Source: Legionella sp.
GTDB taxonomy: Bacteria > Pseudomonadota > Gammaproteobacteria > Legionellales > Legionellaceae
Assembly: GCA_030680075.1 (NCBI GenBank)
Contig: JAUXWR010000462.1
Coordinates: 1 to 33,034 of the forward strand
Length of the DNA: 33,034 bases
Direction: 5' to 3'
Made by a program: the position numbers and the translations under genes. Position 1 is the stretch's first letter, and every line of letters begins with the position of its first letter. The notes beneath the pieces were generated by a model that was not told where the DNA came from, searched no databases, and saw only the letters and a list, made by a program, of their open reading frames with translations. Below, piece by piece: positions 1 to 8,168 of the stretch.

Positions 1-141
1 TAAACTCGCGCGCTCGTTAAGTCTCTCTAAATTCCGGGACGACAGAGAAGAAGATTCGCGAGTTTACATTACATTGGTTGCCCGATTAGAGATCTGGCGA
101 CCATTTTAATAGATAATATTTTGTGCAAATTGTGAAGTTAG
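1..141 (+). repeat. Dispersed 141-bp repeat, copy A (runs off the left edge)
   Basis: Bases 1-44 are exactly the reverse complement of 17879-17922. The rest of the segment to 141 matches the reverse complement of 17782-17878 at most positions, with no net length change. Bases 1-10 and 57-66 form a 10-bp inverted repeat. No gene is visible here. In copy B the sequence continues past base 44 into a hairpin element, so this copy probably continues upstream of the window. Confidence 0.85.
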
Positions 142-144
142 CAT

Positions 145-197
145 TGTAGGTTGGGCCCCTGGCCCAACAAGCTGTCGGGCTAAGAGCCCGACCTACA
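145..197. repeat. Double-hairpin intergenic repeat downstream of the phosphomutase gene
   Basis: Two perfect hairpins lie side by side: an 8-bp stem at 150-157/161-168 with a 3-nt loop, and an 8-bp stem at 174-181/185-192 with a 3-nt loop. The outer arms TGTAGGTTGGGC (145-156) and GCCCGACCTACA (186-197) also pair with one mismatch. It lies just past the stop of the minus-strand phosphomutase gene and could act in transcription termination or 3' end protection. There is no clear T-run, so the role is inference. Confidence 0.7.
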
Positions 198-228
198 TTT
201 TGATTCAAAAAGCATGCGTATACCCTAA

Positions 229-1617
229 CTAAAATGGAACCGATAAATTTTTATTAATTTTCAATAACTCTTTTTTAAAGAGCACTTGAATATCAGTAAG
301 ACTTTCCTCATCCTTTGCCTCAAAACGAACAACGAGACAAGGCGTCGTATTAGACGCCCGCACCAACCCCCAGCCATGAGCAAACTCTACTCGCAAGCCA
401 TCAATACGAATAATTTTAGACTCAGCAAATTCCGCTTCAGAACAAAAACGTTCCATAAAAGCAAATTTTTCACTGTCATCAAGGGGAATTTTAATTTCAG
501 GCGTATTAACACTATCAGGCACTTTTAAAAACTGCTCATCAACCGATAAGGGGCTGGCACTCACAATTTCCAATAAACGACAGGCACTATAAAGCGCGTC
601 ATCAAAACCATACCAACGGTCTTTAAAAAAGAGATGCCCGCTCATCTCACCTGCTAAAGCCGCGTTTGATGTTTTCATCATGGCTTTAACAATAGAGTGA
701 CCAGTGGGACACATCTTGGCGACTCCGCCTGCCGCCTCAATAACGCTACCCAAATGCGACGAACACTTCACGTCATAAACAATAGTGGCGCCGGGACTTC
801 GTTTTAGCAAAGCGCGAGCATAATACATCATCAAACGATCAGGCCATATTACCTTCCCTTTATTGGTAACAACACCAAGCCTGTCAGCGTCGCCATCAAA
901 GGCCAAACCTAAATCGGCCTTATGACTTGCCACCGCTTTTTTTAAATCAACAAGATTGGCTTCAATAGTCGGGTCAGGGTGATGATTGGGAAAATTGCCG
1001 TCCACTTCACAATAAAGCGGAATAACCTCACAGCCCAAACGCGCAATAACGTCAGGAATAACAGGCCCCGCAATACCATTACCGCAGTCAACAACTACTT
1101 TTAACGGACGCGCCACTGTAATATCTGAAATTACCCTGCTCATATAATCATCAATAATATCCAGCGAGCGACTTTGGCCCTCTGCGTTTATAAAATCGCC
1201 CTTTCGCACGATGTCATACAAAATATCAATATCTGTCTGAACCAGGGTTTTACCCGCCAAAACCATTTTAATGCCATTGTAATCCGCGGGGTTATGACTG
1301 CCAGTCACTATCAACCCACAATCCAGTCCATGTGCGTGAGTAGCATAATACATAACAGGTGTGGCAATCATGCCTAAATCGACAACGCTAATACCACTGT
1401 CAATTAATCCTTGTTTTAAGGCATTGGCCAGGTTATTACTAGTCAAACGCCCATCTCTCGCAAGAAAAATTTGAGACCGTTCAAGTGCGTGCAAGCGGCA
1501 ACTGATAGCGCGACCAATAGTATAATAAGCATCTTCATTAAAATGTTTATTAATCACTCCCCGAATATCATAGGCTCTAAATACGCCCCTATCGACAGAT
1601 ATTTCCTGATACGTCAT
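229..1617 (-). CDS. algC: Phosphomannomutase/phosphoglucomutase (AlgC type)
   Basis: Alpha-D-phosphohexomutase of 462 residues, the usual length for AlgC-like bifunctional enzymes that interconvert 6-phospho and 1-phospho mannose or glucose and so feed nucleotide-sugar, LPS and polysaccharide synthesis in the cytoplasm. All four family motifs are visible: the phosphoserine loop TGSHNPADYNGIKM (Ser107), the metal loop DGDADR (Asp241, 243, 245), the sugar-binding loop GEMSGH (323-328) and the phosphate-binding loop RASNTTP (420-426). The start codon overlaps the dut stop codon by one base (TAATG), so translation is probably coupled in a coaBC-dut-algC operon. The gene could equally be named manB or pgm; which sugar it prefers cannot be read from sequence. 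Confidence 0.93.
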   Translation of the reverse strand: MTYQEISVDRGVFRAYDIRGVINKHFNEDAYYTIGRAISCRLHALERSQIFLARDGRLTSNNLANALKQGLIDSGISVVDLGMIATPVMYYATHAHGLDCGLIVTGSHNPADYNGIKMVLAGKTLVQTDIDILYDIVRKGDFINAEGQSRSLDIIDDYMSRVISDITVARPLKVVVDCGNGIAGPVIPDVIARLGCEVIPLYCEVDGNFPNHHPDPTIEANLVDLKKAVASHKADLGLAFDGDADRLGVVTNKGKVIWPDRLMMYYARALLKRSPGATIVYDVKCSSHLGSVIEAAGGVAKMCPTGHSIVKAMMKTSNAALAGEMSGHLFFKDRWYGFDDALYSACRLLEIVSASPLSVDEQFLKVPDSVNTPEIKIPLDDSEKFAFMERFCSEAEFAESKIIRIDGLRVEFAHGWGLVRASNTTPCLVVRFEAKDEESLTDIQVLFKKELLKINKNLSVPF

Positions 1618-2075
1618 TAGGCTCTCCCGGAACTACCAAAACCACCTTCGCCGCGGTCTGTTTCCGTAAAGGCGTCAACTACCTTAAATTGGGCTCTTAC
1701 AATAGGAAGAAATACTAATTGCGCGATTCTATCGCCAGGATTAACCGTAAAATGCTCATCCCCTCGATTCCAGCAGGAAATTTTCAACTCCCCCTGATAA
1801 TCCGCATCGATTAAGCCAACAAGATTTCCAAGCACAATACCGTGCTTATGACCTAATCCTGAACGAGGAAGAATAACCGCTGCCAAACCGGGATCAGCAA
1901 TATAAATTGCCAATCCTGTGGGTAACAGAACAGTTTCACGCGCTGCAATTTGCAAGGGTTCATCAATACATACGCGTAAATCAAGACCCGCTGAAGCTTC
2001 AGTTGCATAAGTCGGGAGTGCAATACTTTGCCCAATGCGTGGATCCAAAATTTTAAGTTCAATTGCTTGTTTCAT
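1617..2075 (-). CDS. dut: dUTP pyrophosphatase
   Basis: Hydrolyses dUTP to dUMP and PPi, which keeps uracil out of DNA and supplies the thymidylate precursor. The product is 152 residues, the normal length for trimeric bacterial dUTPases. The five conserved motifs are present: ASAGLDLR (27-34), PRSGLG (70-75), [10 protein letters not shown] (87-96), GDRIAQL (114-120) and the C-terminal [10 protein letters not shown] (141-150). A reading frame extends 22 codons further upstream, but the start at 2075 has an AGAAGGA ribosome-binding site and gives the family length. The gene overlaps the end of coaBC by 17 nt and touches the phosphomutase start. The dut-coaBC neighbourhood is common in proteobacteria. 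Confidence 0.96.
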   Translation of the reverse strand: MKQAIELKILDPRIGQSIALPTYATEASAGLDLRVCIDEPLQIAARETVLLPTGLAIYIADPGLAAVILPRSGLGHKHGIVLGNLVGLIDADYQGELKISCWNRGDEHFTVNPGDRIAQLVFLPIVRAQFKVVDAFTETDRGEGGFGSSGRA

Positions 2076-3297
2076 GTCGCGTCCTTCTGGTTGAATGGGT
2101 GCCATTCTGAATAGTTGCGGCAAGGATTGCAATAATTTCACCAGCCAATCGAACTTTATTGGTTAGTGGTAACGCAGTTTGTATATGTTCGCTCAATACC
2201 ACTACTTCGTTGCATTCATTTTCAAAACCTAATCCCTCACCGACTTGATTGGCAATAATCATATCGAGCTTTTTCTCATTTAATTTTTTACGGGCATTTT
2301 GGATTAAATCGTTGGTTTCTGCAGCAAAACCAATAACTAAAGAGGCTTTTTTACTGGCAGCCACATCAGCGAGAATATCTTTATTGATTGCAAGCTTAAG
2401 GGATAAATCGGTATTACTCCCCTTTTTAATTTTTTGAGCAGTAACTGTTTGAGGCGCGTAATCCGCAACGGCTGCAGAACCAATAAAAATCATACCCGTT
2501 TTTAATTCGTTCATGACGTGCTCATGCATCTCTTTAGCAGATACTACCGAACAAAATTTAACGCCCTCTGGAACAGGCAGGGACGACGGTCCACTAATTA
2601 AAGTAACCTCAGCTCCTGCCACGCGAGCAGCTTCTGCCAATGCATACCCCATCTTTCCCGAACTGTAATTAGAGAGGTAGCGCACCGGATCAATGGCTTC
2701 ACGTGTAGGCCCTGCTGTTATCAAAATCTTTTGGCCTTTTAATAATTGATTAACTGGGTGTAATCGCAACGCATTGATAATAGCATCAACTTCGCTAAGC
2801 CGACCCAATCCATATTCCCCACAGGCTTGCGCCCCCTCCCCAGGTCCCACCAACATCACGCCTCGCTTATGTAAAAGCTCAACATTTGCCTGAGTTGCCG
2901 GATGATGCCACATATTTTTGTTCATGGCAGGACAAACAATAACAGGCGCATCAGTGGCGAGATAAATCGTTGATAACAAATCGTCAGCCAAACCTTGAGC
3001 AAATTTCGCGAGGCAATTGGCGGAAGCGGGAGCCACCAATAAATAATCAGCCCAGCGGGCAAGCTCAATATGCCCCATTGCCCGCTCTGCCTCTTCATCA
3101 AAGAGATCAACACGAACAGCATTGCCACTTAAGGCCTGTAAGGTTAAGGGCGTGATAAATTGTTGTGCTGAAGCAGTCATCACCACTCGCACTTGGGCGC
3201 CCAAGCGCGTCAATTCACGTACCAGGTAGGCAGATTTATAGGCCGCGATACCGCCACAAATGCCCAACACAATTTTTTTATCGTTAAAATCTTGCAT
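2059..3297 (-). CDS. coaBC: Bifunctional phosphopantothenoylcysteine decarboxylase / phosphopantothenate-cysteine ligase
   Basis: Carries out two steps of coenzyme A synthesis: CTP-dependent coupling of cysteine to 4'-phosphopantothenate (CoaB) and FMN-dependent decarboxylation to 4'-phosphopantetheine (CoaC). From the start at 3297 it is 412 residues. The flavoprotein CoaC half covers about 5-180, with His76, PASAN (90-94), PAMNKNMW (123-130) and the [10 protein letters not shown] cysteine loop (Cys159). The CoaB half follows with [12 protein letters not shown] (195-206) and a Rossmann region. The open frame continues 39 codons upstream into radC, but those codons do not resemble the family, so the internal ATG is used. 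First gene of the coaBC-dut-phosphomutase operon and divergent from radC across a 64-bp promoter gap. Confidence 0.95.
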   Translation of the reverse strand: MQDFNDKKIVLGICGGIAAYKSAYLVRELTRLGAQVRVVMTASAQQFITPLTLQALSGNAVRVDLFDEEAERAMGHIELARWADYLLVAPASANCLAKFAQGLADDLLSTIYLATDAPVIVCPAMNKNMWHHPATQANVELLHKRGVMLVGPGEGAQACGEYGLGRLSEVDAIINALRLHPVNQLLKGQKILITAGPTREAIDPVRYLSNYSSGKMGYALAEAARVAGAEVTLISGPSSLPVPEGVKFCSVVSAKEMHEHVMNELKTGMIFIGSAAVADYAPQTVTAQKIKKGSNTDLSLKLAINKDILADVAASKKASLVIGFAAETNDLIQNARKKLNEKKLDMIIANQVGEGLGFENECNEVVVLSEHIQTALPLTNKVRLAGEIIAILAATIQNGTHSTRRTRHETSN

Positions 3298-3361
3298 GGT
3301 TTGCCAATTTTGATAAGAATAGCCCCGATCAAAACACAAACCTCGCCATAAAGGAATAACA

Positions 3362-4045
3362 ATGACAAACCTGCCTGTAGTGCAGCCGTTGCGGCTGCGC
3401 GAGAAATTAGCCACGTCTGGCGCAAAAAACCTGTCTGATGCTGAACTGTTAGCCGTTTTTATCAGTTCAGGTAGCGGTAAAAAATCGTGCCTGCAATTGG
3501 CAAATGAATTACTTAAAGAGTTCGGCGATTTGCGGGCTATTCTTAATGCCTCACTTAAGCGTTTTAAACAAGTTCATGGATTAGGAGATGTGCGTTACCT
3601 TCAATTACAGGCCGCTCGCGAAATTTGTCTGCGCAGTAATTTTATTAGTTTGCAAAAAGATATCCAGCTCGCTAATTCTCGGCAAACTCACCAGTTTATT
3701 AAACGCCAGCTTAGAGACCGTAAAAACGAAACCTTTGCGGTACTTTATTTTGACAGTCAACATCGGGTAATCAGCTACGAAGAGCTTTTTCATGGGACCA
3801 TCAATGCTGCGAGTGTTCATGCCCGCCCTTTGGTGGAGCGCGCCCTGGCCGTGAATGCTGCAGCGATTATTGTCGCTCACAATCACCCGTCGGGCGTTTC
3901 TGATGCCAGTCAACACGACCTGAACATAACTGAACGTCTGCGCCATGCCTTGGCATTAGTGGACGTTCAGTTGCTTGATCACCTGGTTATTGGCGATAAC
4001 GAAGTATTCTCCATCGTAAGCCAAATAAAATGGGCCTGTCATTAA
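3362..4045 (+). CDS. radC: RadC family JAMM-domain protein
   Basis: A 227-residue RadC-type protein. The N-terminal half carries the helix-hairpin-helix-like region (LSDAELLAVFISSGSG). The C-terminal MPN+/JAMM metal site HNHPSG starts at His173, with His175 and Asp186 (H-x-H-x10-D spacing) as zinc ligands. The historical link to DNA repair is weak and the true substrate of RadC proteins is unsettled. Start 3362 is preceded by AAGGA at a 6-nt spacing. It is divergent from coaBC, as in many gammaproteobacteria. Confidence 0.93.
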   Translation: MTNLPVVQPLRLREKLATSGAKNLSDAELLAVFISSGSGKKSCLQLANELLKEFGDLRAILNASLKRFKQVHGLGDVRYLQLQAAREICLRSNFISLQKDIQLANSRQTHQFIKRQLRDRKNETFAVLYFDSQHRVISYEELFHGTINAASVHARPLVERALAVNAAAIIVAHNHPSGVSDASQHDLNITERLRHALALVDVQLLDHLVIGDNEVFSIVSQIKWACH

Positions 4046-4067
4046 TGCCAGTTAGTACCTCTGCCAT

Positions 4068-4105
4068 GGTGGGCATGTCGCTATCGCGCCTTTACCCACC
4101 CTACG
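4068..4105 (-). repeat. 38-bp dispersed repeat, inverted copy
   Basis: The reverse complement of this stretch closely matches the two direct copies at 5822-5860 and 5885-5923 (core GGTAAAGG..CGATAGCGAC.TGCCCACC). It lies in the radC-monooxygenase gap. Confidence 0.8.
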
Positions 4106-4182
4106 TTACTCCTTCGCGCAAAAAGATGGATATTGGCATTTTTATTGCTTGGTCTTCAGCAAAAAAATAAAGGTAAGCTTAT

Positions 4183-5775
4183 ATGGTTAATGAAACTATC
4201 GACGTGCTTGTTGTGGGGGCAGGCCCTGTGGGCTTATTTTGTGCCAATGAATTAAGCCGTCATGGGCTTTCTTGCCGTATTATTGAAAAAAAATCGGCTC
4301 TAAGTGATAAATCCAAAGCACTGGGTATTCACATTCGTACCCTTGATGTATTACAGGATTGCGGTTTTTATGATGAGGTCATTGAAGAAGGGCATGTTGT
4401 CTTAGGCGCTCTTTTAAAATCAAATGGTAAACAATTAGCCGAACTAAATTTCGAAGGAATTGGCGCGAGTCGTAATTTTTTAATCGATTTACCGCAAGAT
4501 AAAACTGAGCGTATCCTCTACAAAGGCCTGGTCGACAAAAAAATAGCAATCGAGTGGCAGTCAGAATTATTAACACTTGAACAATTCCCTGATGAAGTAA
4601 TAGCAGGTATTGAACATCCAGACGGCCACATAGAAAAAATTCGTGCCAATTGGCTAATTGCCTGTGATGGCGCCCATAGTACAGCAAGGCAATTGTTAAA
4701 AGCAGAATTTATTGGCGCCTCTTACGCCCAAACCTGGTGGCTGGCTGATCTTCATATCAATTGGTCATTGCCTCAAAATAAAATGATCATTAATGCAAGT
4801 GAAAAAGGCCCTTTGGCCTGCTTTCCGATGGGTGATAATCGGTATCGAATTGTAATGACCGCGCCTGCCAATCATCACGAGCAACCCGACATGAACGATA
4901 TAGTACAAGCGTTTAATGAACGGACATCCGATGAGGCATTGCTGTCCGATCCCGTCTGGATAACTGCTTTTTCGATTCACCATAAACAGATTCAACACTA
5001 TCGCGACAATCGTGTATTTTTTTGCGGGGACGCCGCTCACATCCATAGCCCTATGGGTGGGCAAGGACTTAATACCGGGATTCAGGATGCTTATAATCTG
5101 GTTTGGAAACTAGCCCTGGTTCAAAAAAAACAGGCTAAAGACAATTTGCTCAATAGCTATCATGATGAGCGCTATCCTATTGGTAAATCCGTACTAAAAA
5201 AGACAGATATAATGACCAAAATGATTTTAATAAAAACCCCTTATTTGATTACACTTCGTAATCATCTGATGAGTTTTTTAAGCTCTTTCGATTTTTTACG
5301 GAAAATCATTGCCAAGGACTTGGCAGAATTAAAAATCTCTTATGCCAAAAGCCCCATTGTAAAAACACTGGGTGAAAAAACCGATTTAAAGACAGGTCAA
5401 TTTGTTCCCAATTTTTCATTAAAAAATAGCATCAACAGCGATAAAAAATCCCTTGCAGACATTAGTCAGGGTACTTTGCATCATTTATTTTTATTTGCAG
5501 GATTACATCCTGTGGACAGCCTTCGCCTAAATGAGGTGGCTTTTCTTTTGGATAAATTTAAAGACGTATTAACGGTTCATCTGGTCTTACTGAATGCCCA
5601 AGCAAATACTACGAATTTCCCCTCCATTTGGATTGATGAAAATCAGGCTTTTCACGATGAATATAAATTGCAGAACCCAACCGCCATGCTGGTTCGTCCG
5701 GACAAATATATAGGCCTAACGCAATCACCAATAAACTTTGAACAATTGCAAACTACATTAAATGAACTCTTGTAA
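4183..5775 (+). CDS. FAD-dependent aromatic-type monooxygenase (MhpA/PheA-like, with thioredoxin-like C-terminus)
   Basis: A 530-residue group A flavoprotein monooxygenase of the p-hydroxybenzoate hydroxylase fold. It shows the N-terminal FAD Rossmann motif VVGAGPVG (Gly12-Gly17), the DG motif starting at Asp162 (DGAHSTAR) and the second FAD site GDAAHIHSPMGGQGLN (Asp283). The last 130 or so residues look like the thioredoxin-like dimerisation domain of phenol or resorcinol hydroxylases. Such enzymes hydroxylate aromatic rings using NAD(P)H and O2; the substrate cannot be told. A good AAAGG ribosome-binding site precedes the ATG. It appears monocistronic, with repeats on both sides and no degradation genes adjacent, so it may act in secondary metabolism or detoxification. 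Confidence 0.88.
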   Translation: MVNETIDVLVVGAGPVGLFCANELSRHGLSCRIIEKKSALSDKSKALGIHIRTLDVLQDCGFYDEVIEEGHVVLGALLKSNGKQLAELNFEGIGASRNFLIDLPQDKTERILYKGLVDKKIAIEWQSELLTLEQFPDEVIAGIEHPDGHIEKIRANWLIACDGAHSTARQLLKAEFIGASYAQTWWLADLHINWSLPQNKMIINASEKGPLACFPMGDNRYRIVMTAPANHHEQPDMNDIVQAFNERTSDEALLSDPVWITAFSIHHKQIQHYRDNRVFFCGDAAHIHSPMGGQGLNTGIQDAYNLVWKLALVQKKQAKDNLLNSYHDERYPIGKSVLKKTDIMTKMILIKTPYLITLRNHLMSFLSSFDFLRKIIAKDLAELKISYAKSPIVKTLGEKTDLKTGQFVPNFSLKNSINSDKKSLADISQGTLHHLFLFAGLHPVDSLRLNEVAFLLDKFKDVLTVHLVLLNAQANTTNFPSIWIDENQAFHDEYKLQNPTAMLVRPDKYIGLTQSPINFEQLQTTLNELL

Positions 5776-5783
5776 CGCTCATG

Positions 5784-5817
5784 AGGCACGCCAATTCGCG
5801 ATCCGGGGCGCGTGCCT
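5784..5817. other. Hairpin after the monooxygenase gene
   Basis: AGGCACGC (5784-5791) pairs perfectly with GCGTGCCT (5810-5817) around an 18-nt loop, 9 bp past the monooxygenase stop. There is no T-run, so termination is only a possibility. Confidence 0.45.
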
Positions 5818-5821
5818 GAAT

Positions 5822-5860
5822 CGTAGGGTAGGTAAAGGAGCAATAGCGACGTGCCCACCA
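5822..5860 (+). repeat. 38/39-bp dispersed repeat, direct copy 1
   Basis: Begins CGTAGGGTAGG and ends GCGACGTGCCCACCA. It is repeated 63 bp on and is found inverted at 4068-4105. Confidence 0.85.
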
Positions 5861-5884
5861 AAGACTGTCAGGATTGAAGTGAGT

Positions 5885-5923
5885 CGTAGGGTGGGTAAAG
5901 GAGCGATAGCGACGTGCCCACCA
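5885..5923 (+). repeat. 38/39-bp dispersed repeat, direct copy 2
   Basis: Differs from the copy at 5822-5860 at only two positions in 39 (GTAGG/GTGGG and CAATA/CGATA). The pair sits between the convergent monooxygenase and J-domain genes. Confidence 0.85.
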
Positions 5924-5927
5924 CAGT

Positions 5928-5976
5928 CATGAGAGCGTGTTTCAAGCATGGTTAAGCTAAAAAATTATTGCCTAAA
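5928..5976 (+). repeat. 49-bp dispersed block, copy 1
   Basis: Resembles 18092-18139: both read CAT.AGAGCGTG.TTCAA.CATGGT and continue similarly to a final CTAAA. In both places the block directly follows another repeat element. Confidence 0.65.
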
Positions 5977-5990
5977 GACGGAGCAGTAAA

Positions 5991-6626
5991 TTATAAAGAG
6001 CGCTCAACACGCCACGCCTGCAGTTGATAAATTTTTTCCTGCAAATTCTCATGATTAGCCGGATTCGCTGGAGACAGAATATTACACTCTTCTTCGTTTA
6101 GTGCTTTTGCTTCAGCGATTGTCATGAGTCCTGCCTCAACAAACCGGTGAGCGGCAATCAGATTAGTCGCCTCTTTCTGAGTGGCGTTTAATATTTCCTG
6201 CAAGGTTTCTACCTGATGCAATGTCCCCTCTTCCGTCAAGGCACAATGGCCAAGATAAGCTTGTAACCGGTTTAAATTATTAAACCTCACCTTATCTTCA
6301 TAGAATAATTCATTAACATAGTGTTCGTTTAAACCCGTATGTTGTGCCAGGTTTACGATAAATGGCCGCGACTCAAAATACCGGGTTTTTCCGGGTTCAT
6401 AGCCGTCATCATGAGATGGCAAAAGGGCATTGTAAATAGCTCTTTGTTGCGGATTAGATAATACAATATAAGCCTCTCTGATTAATTTGTATTTTCGTTG
6501 AGCGTCGTTAAGATTTTCCTGATTTTTATCAGGGTGAAATTCTACAGCCAGTTTGCCATAAGCATTTGTAATAGCCGCAGACGATGCTTGTCTGTCTATA
6601 TTTAAAATGTCGTAGTAAGTGGCCAT
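5991..6626 (-). CDS. J-domain (DnaJ-like) small protein
   Basis: A 211-residue protein with an N-terminal J domain (about 3-68): YYDILNI, the catalytic HPD at 31-33 that stimulates Hsp70 ATPase, and REAYIVLSNPQQRAIYN. There is no Gly/Phe region, zinc finger or membrane segment, so it is a class C J protein. The C-terminal 140 residues are helical-looking and unrecognised, with three short motifs of the form 'hydrophobic-E-A/E' (LTEEGTLHQVETLQEIL). The start at 6626 has a GGTGAGA ribosome-binding site and starts at the J domain; an in-frame upstream ATG would add 21 unrelated residues and would lie over the promoter. It is downstream of the 458-residue and giant genes but has its own TATAAT promoter. 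It may be a host-directed co-chaperone or an ordinary specialised DnaJ; export is unproved. Confidence 0.85.
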   Translation of the reverse strand: MATYYDILNIDRQASSAAITNAYGKLAVEFHPDKNQENLNDAQRKYKLIREAYIVLSNPQQRAIYNALLPSHDDGYEPGKTRYFESRPFIVNLAQHTGLNEHYVNELFYEDKVRFNNLNRLQAYLGHCALTEEGTLHQVETLQEILNATQKEATNLIAAHRFVEAGLMTIAEAKALNEEECNILSPANPANHENLQEKIYQLQAWRVERSL

Positions 6627-6659
6627 GGTTCTCACCAATTTTTTCTTAAATATGAAGAA

Positions 6660-6689
6660 ATTATATGATATAAGCTCGATTTTCTCCAA
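6660..6689 (-). promoter_or_regulatory. Sigma-70-like promoter for the J-domain gene
   Basis: On the minus strand a perfect TATAAT (6660-6665) lies 18 nt from TTGGAG (6684-6689, weak -35). A transcript would start near 6653 and give a leader of about 27 nt before the GGTGA ribosome-binding site. Confidence 0.5.
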
Positions 6690-6720
6690 TATTAAAAAGG
6701 CAGTAACTATTGAGCCCCAT

Positions 6721-8097
6721 CTACATAATTACTAATAACTGGTTCCTATAAAAGTCATCAGGAGCCCCAGACTCTCTCCCCCCGGCAAAAAAACAACAGG
6801 AGGACGCAAATTGGCTGCACGTGGATTTTACGCCGTCTATCAGAGCGACTATTGCGGCAGTAAATGCATTACAGAATGCAAAAGCCATCTCTCTCATATC
6901 GTGCATTACTTTCTTCCACCAACCATTACTTAATGGATTAAACATCACATCCATATTTTTAGTTATAGCATCAAGCTCTGTCCAATCTTCCTGCCCATTA
7001 TAAATGACCAAAGGGGCGGGTGCGTCGTCTTCCTCAGGAATATCTTCAAGCACTACAGGCATACCAACCAATTCTATTGACAGATTTTTTTTGGTTGCAG
7101 CATGCTTTAGAAAAACCGTATCAGCACTGCTCATAGTGACATGGTTAGACGTCATGCACATCATAAACATACCGTTTAAATCGCTATCTCCATGAATACA
7201 CCCTTCTTCGATAATCAAGGTATAACCGAAAGGAATTCTTACCCCTATCAACTCCAGTTCATCCCTTTTGCTGTCATCTTTCCAGCGGCCAAGCGTAACA
7301 AATCCTGTGGCTTTTTCATCAAGAGGTGTTATTGATTGAGCAAAATCATGCGTCTCTAAAAATAAACCACCCCCCTCATCCACTACTCGCTTCGCGTATT
7401 CTGGTTCATAACGATAAGAAACAGCACGCCACTCATCTGCTACAGGAACAGGTTTCGATGTAATGGTGAAAGGTTCATCATTTTTTACCAGTCGTGATTT
7501 AAAATAAGAAAGATCCACTTCTGAGGCATCAAAATGATACAACTCAATTTGCACTGAATCACCAGCAATTTCCAAAAGTCCGGAGGATTTAAATAAACTA
7601 TCACCCGTCAGTGGATGATCCTGGCTTGCATACTCCTCACGTTTTGCCTTAATCGCCTCGCTGTCAGCTCCACTGGTCCATACACCTTTGACCGAAGTGA
7701 CCATATCTTCTGGAATCTCTGCCTTTTGCTCTAGTTGTGACGCTTCTCTTTCATGCTGATAAATAATTGGAACGCCTTTATTGATATCAACAGAAAAAGA
7801 ATATTGATGCGCTGCCTCCCAATTACCATAATAATCAGCAGGTCCTACCATACTTTTGCCAGGAACTCCTCTAACTGCACGCAGGTTGTCTAATCGGGCT
7901 CTACTGCGAACGGAAGCCTCAATAGTCCCATTAGGCGAACGACGCGGGATACGACTATTCAATAAAGAACTATGCACCCTACAGAAAACTGTCCCATCTT
8001 TACCATCTAATGGTAAAAGACGCGTAGATTCAATTGACGTAACCGCTTTTTTATCTGGCATAAGCACTCTTGAAAAAATTTTCAACCATTTTATCAT
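6721..8097 (-). CDS. Unrecognised 458-residue protein
   Basis: I do not recognise a family. The first 90 residues are basic and Arg-rich (RIPRRSPNG, RSRARLDNLRAVRG). A central region (about 255-345) looks beta-rich, with the run FVTLGRWKDD ... IPFGYTLIIEEGCIHGDSDLNG, which could be a cupin-like jelly roll with His and Asp at a turn; this is inference from pattern only. An acidic patch EDIPEEDDAPAP follows, then near 400-420 a hydrophobic stretch (AFCNAFTAAIVALIDGV) that could be a membrane segment, with a CSQFASSCCFF cysteine cluster after it. It lies 71 bp downstream of the giant LRR/AAA gene on the same strand and may be cotranscribed. The start could also be the Met at residue 13 (8061). 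The ribosome-binding site is weak for both. Confidence 0.75.
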   Translation of the reverse strand: MIKWLKIFSRVLMPDKKAVTSIESTRLLPLDGKDGTVFCRVHSSLLNSRIPRRSPNGTIEASVRSRARLDNLRAVRGVPGKSMVGPADYYGNWEAAHQYSFSVDINKGVPIIYQHEREASQLEQKAEIPEDMVTSVKGVWTSGADSEAIKAKREEYASQDHPLTGDSLFKSSGLLEIAGDSVQIELYHFDASEVDLSYFKSRLVKNDEPFTITSKPVPVADEWRAVSYRYEPEYAKRVVDEGGGLFLETHDFAQSITPLDEKATGFVTLGRWKDDSKRDELELIGVRIPFGYTLIIEEGCIHGDSDLNGMFMMCMTSNHVTMSSADTVFLKHAATKKNLSIELVGMPVVLEDIPEEDDAPAPLVIYNGQEDWTELDAITKNMDVMFNPLSNGWWKKVMHDMREMAFAFCNAFTAAIVALIDGVKSTCSQFASSCCFFAGGRESGAPDDFYRNQLLVIM

Positions 8098-8139
8098 GAG
8101 CCATTAAAAACACAAGGTGCACAAAAACAAAGCTATGAT

Positions 8140-8157
8140 GTGCGCCTCACAGCGCAC
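8140..8157. other. Short hairpin between the giant gene and the 458-residue gene
   Basis: GTGCGC (8140-8145) pairs with GCGCAC (8152-8157) around a 6-nt loop. No T-run follows on the minus strand, so it may attenuate rather than end transcription between the two genes. Confidence 0.4.
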
Positions 8158-8168
8158 GAAGTCACCCT

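Noticed and set aside
8140..8157. Terminator between the giant gene and the 458-residue gene
   Set aside because: The stem is only 6 bp and lacks a T-run on the minus strand. It is kept as a plain hairpin.
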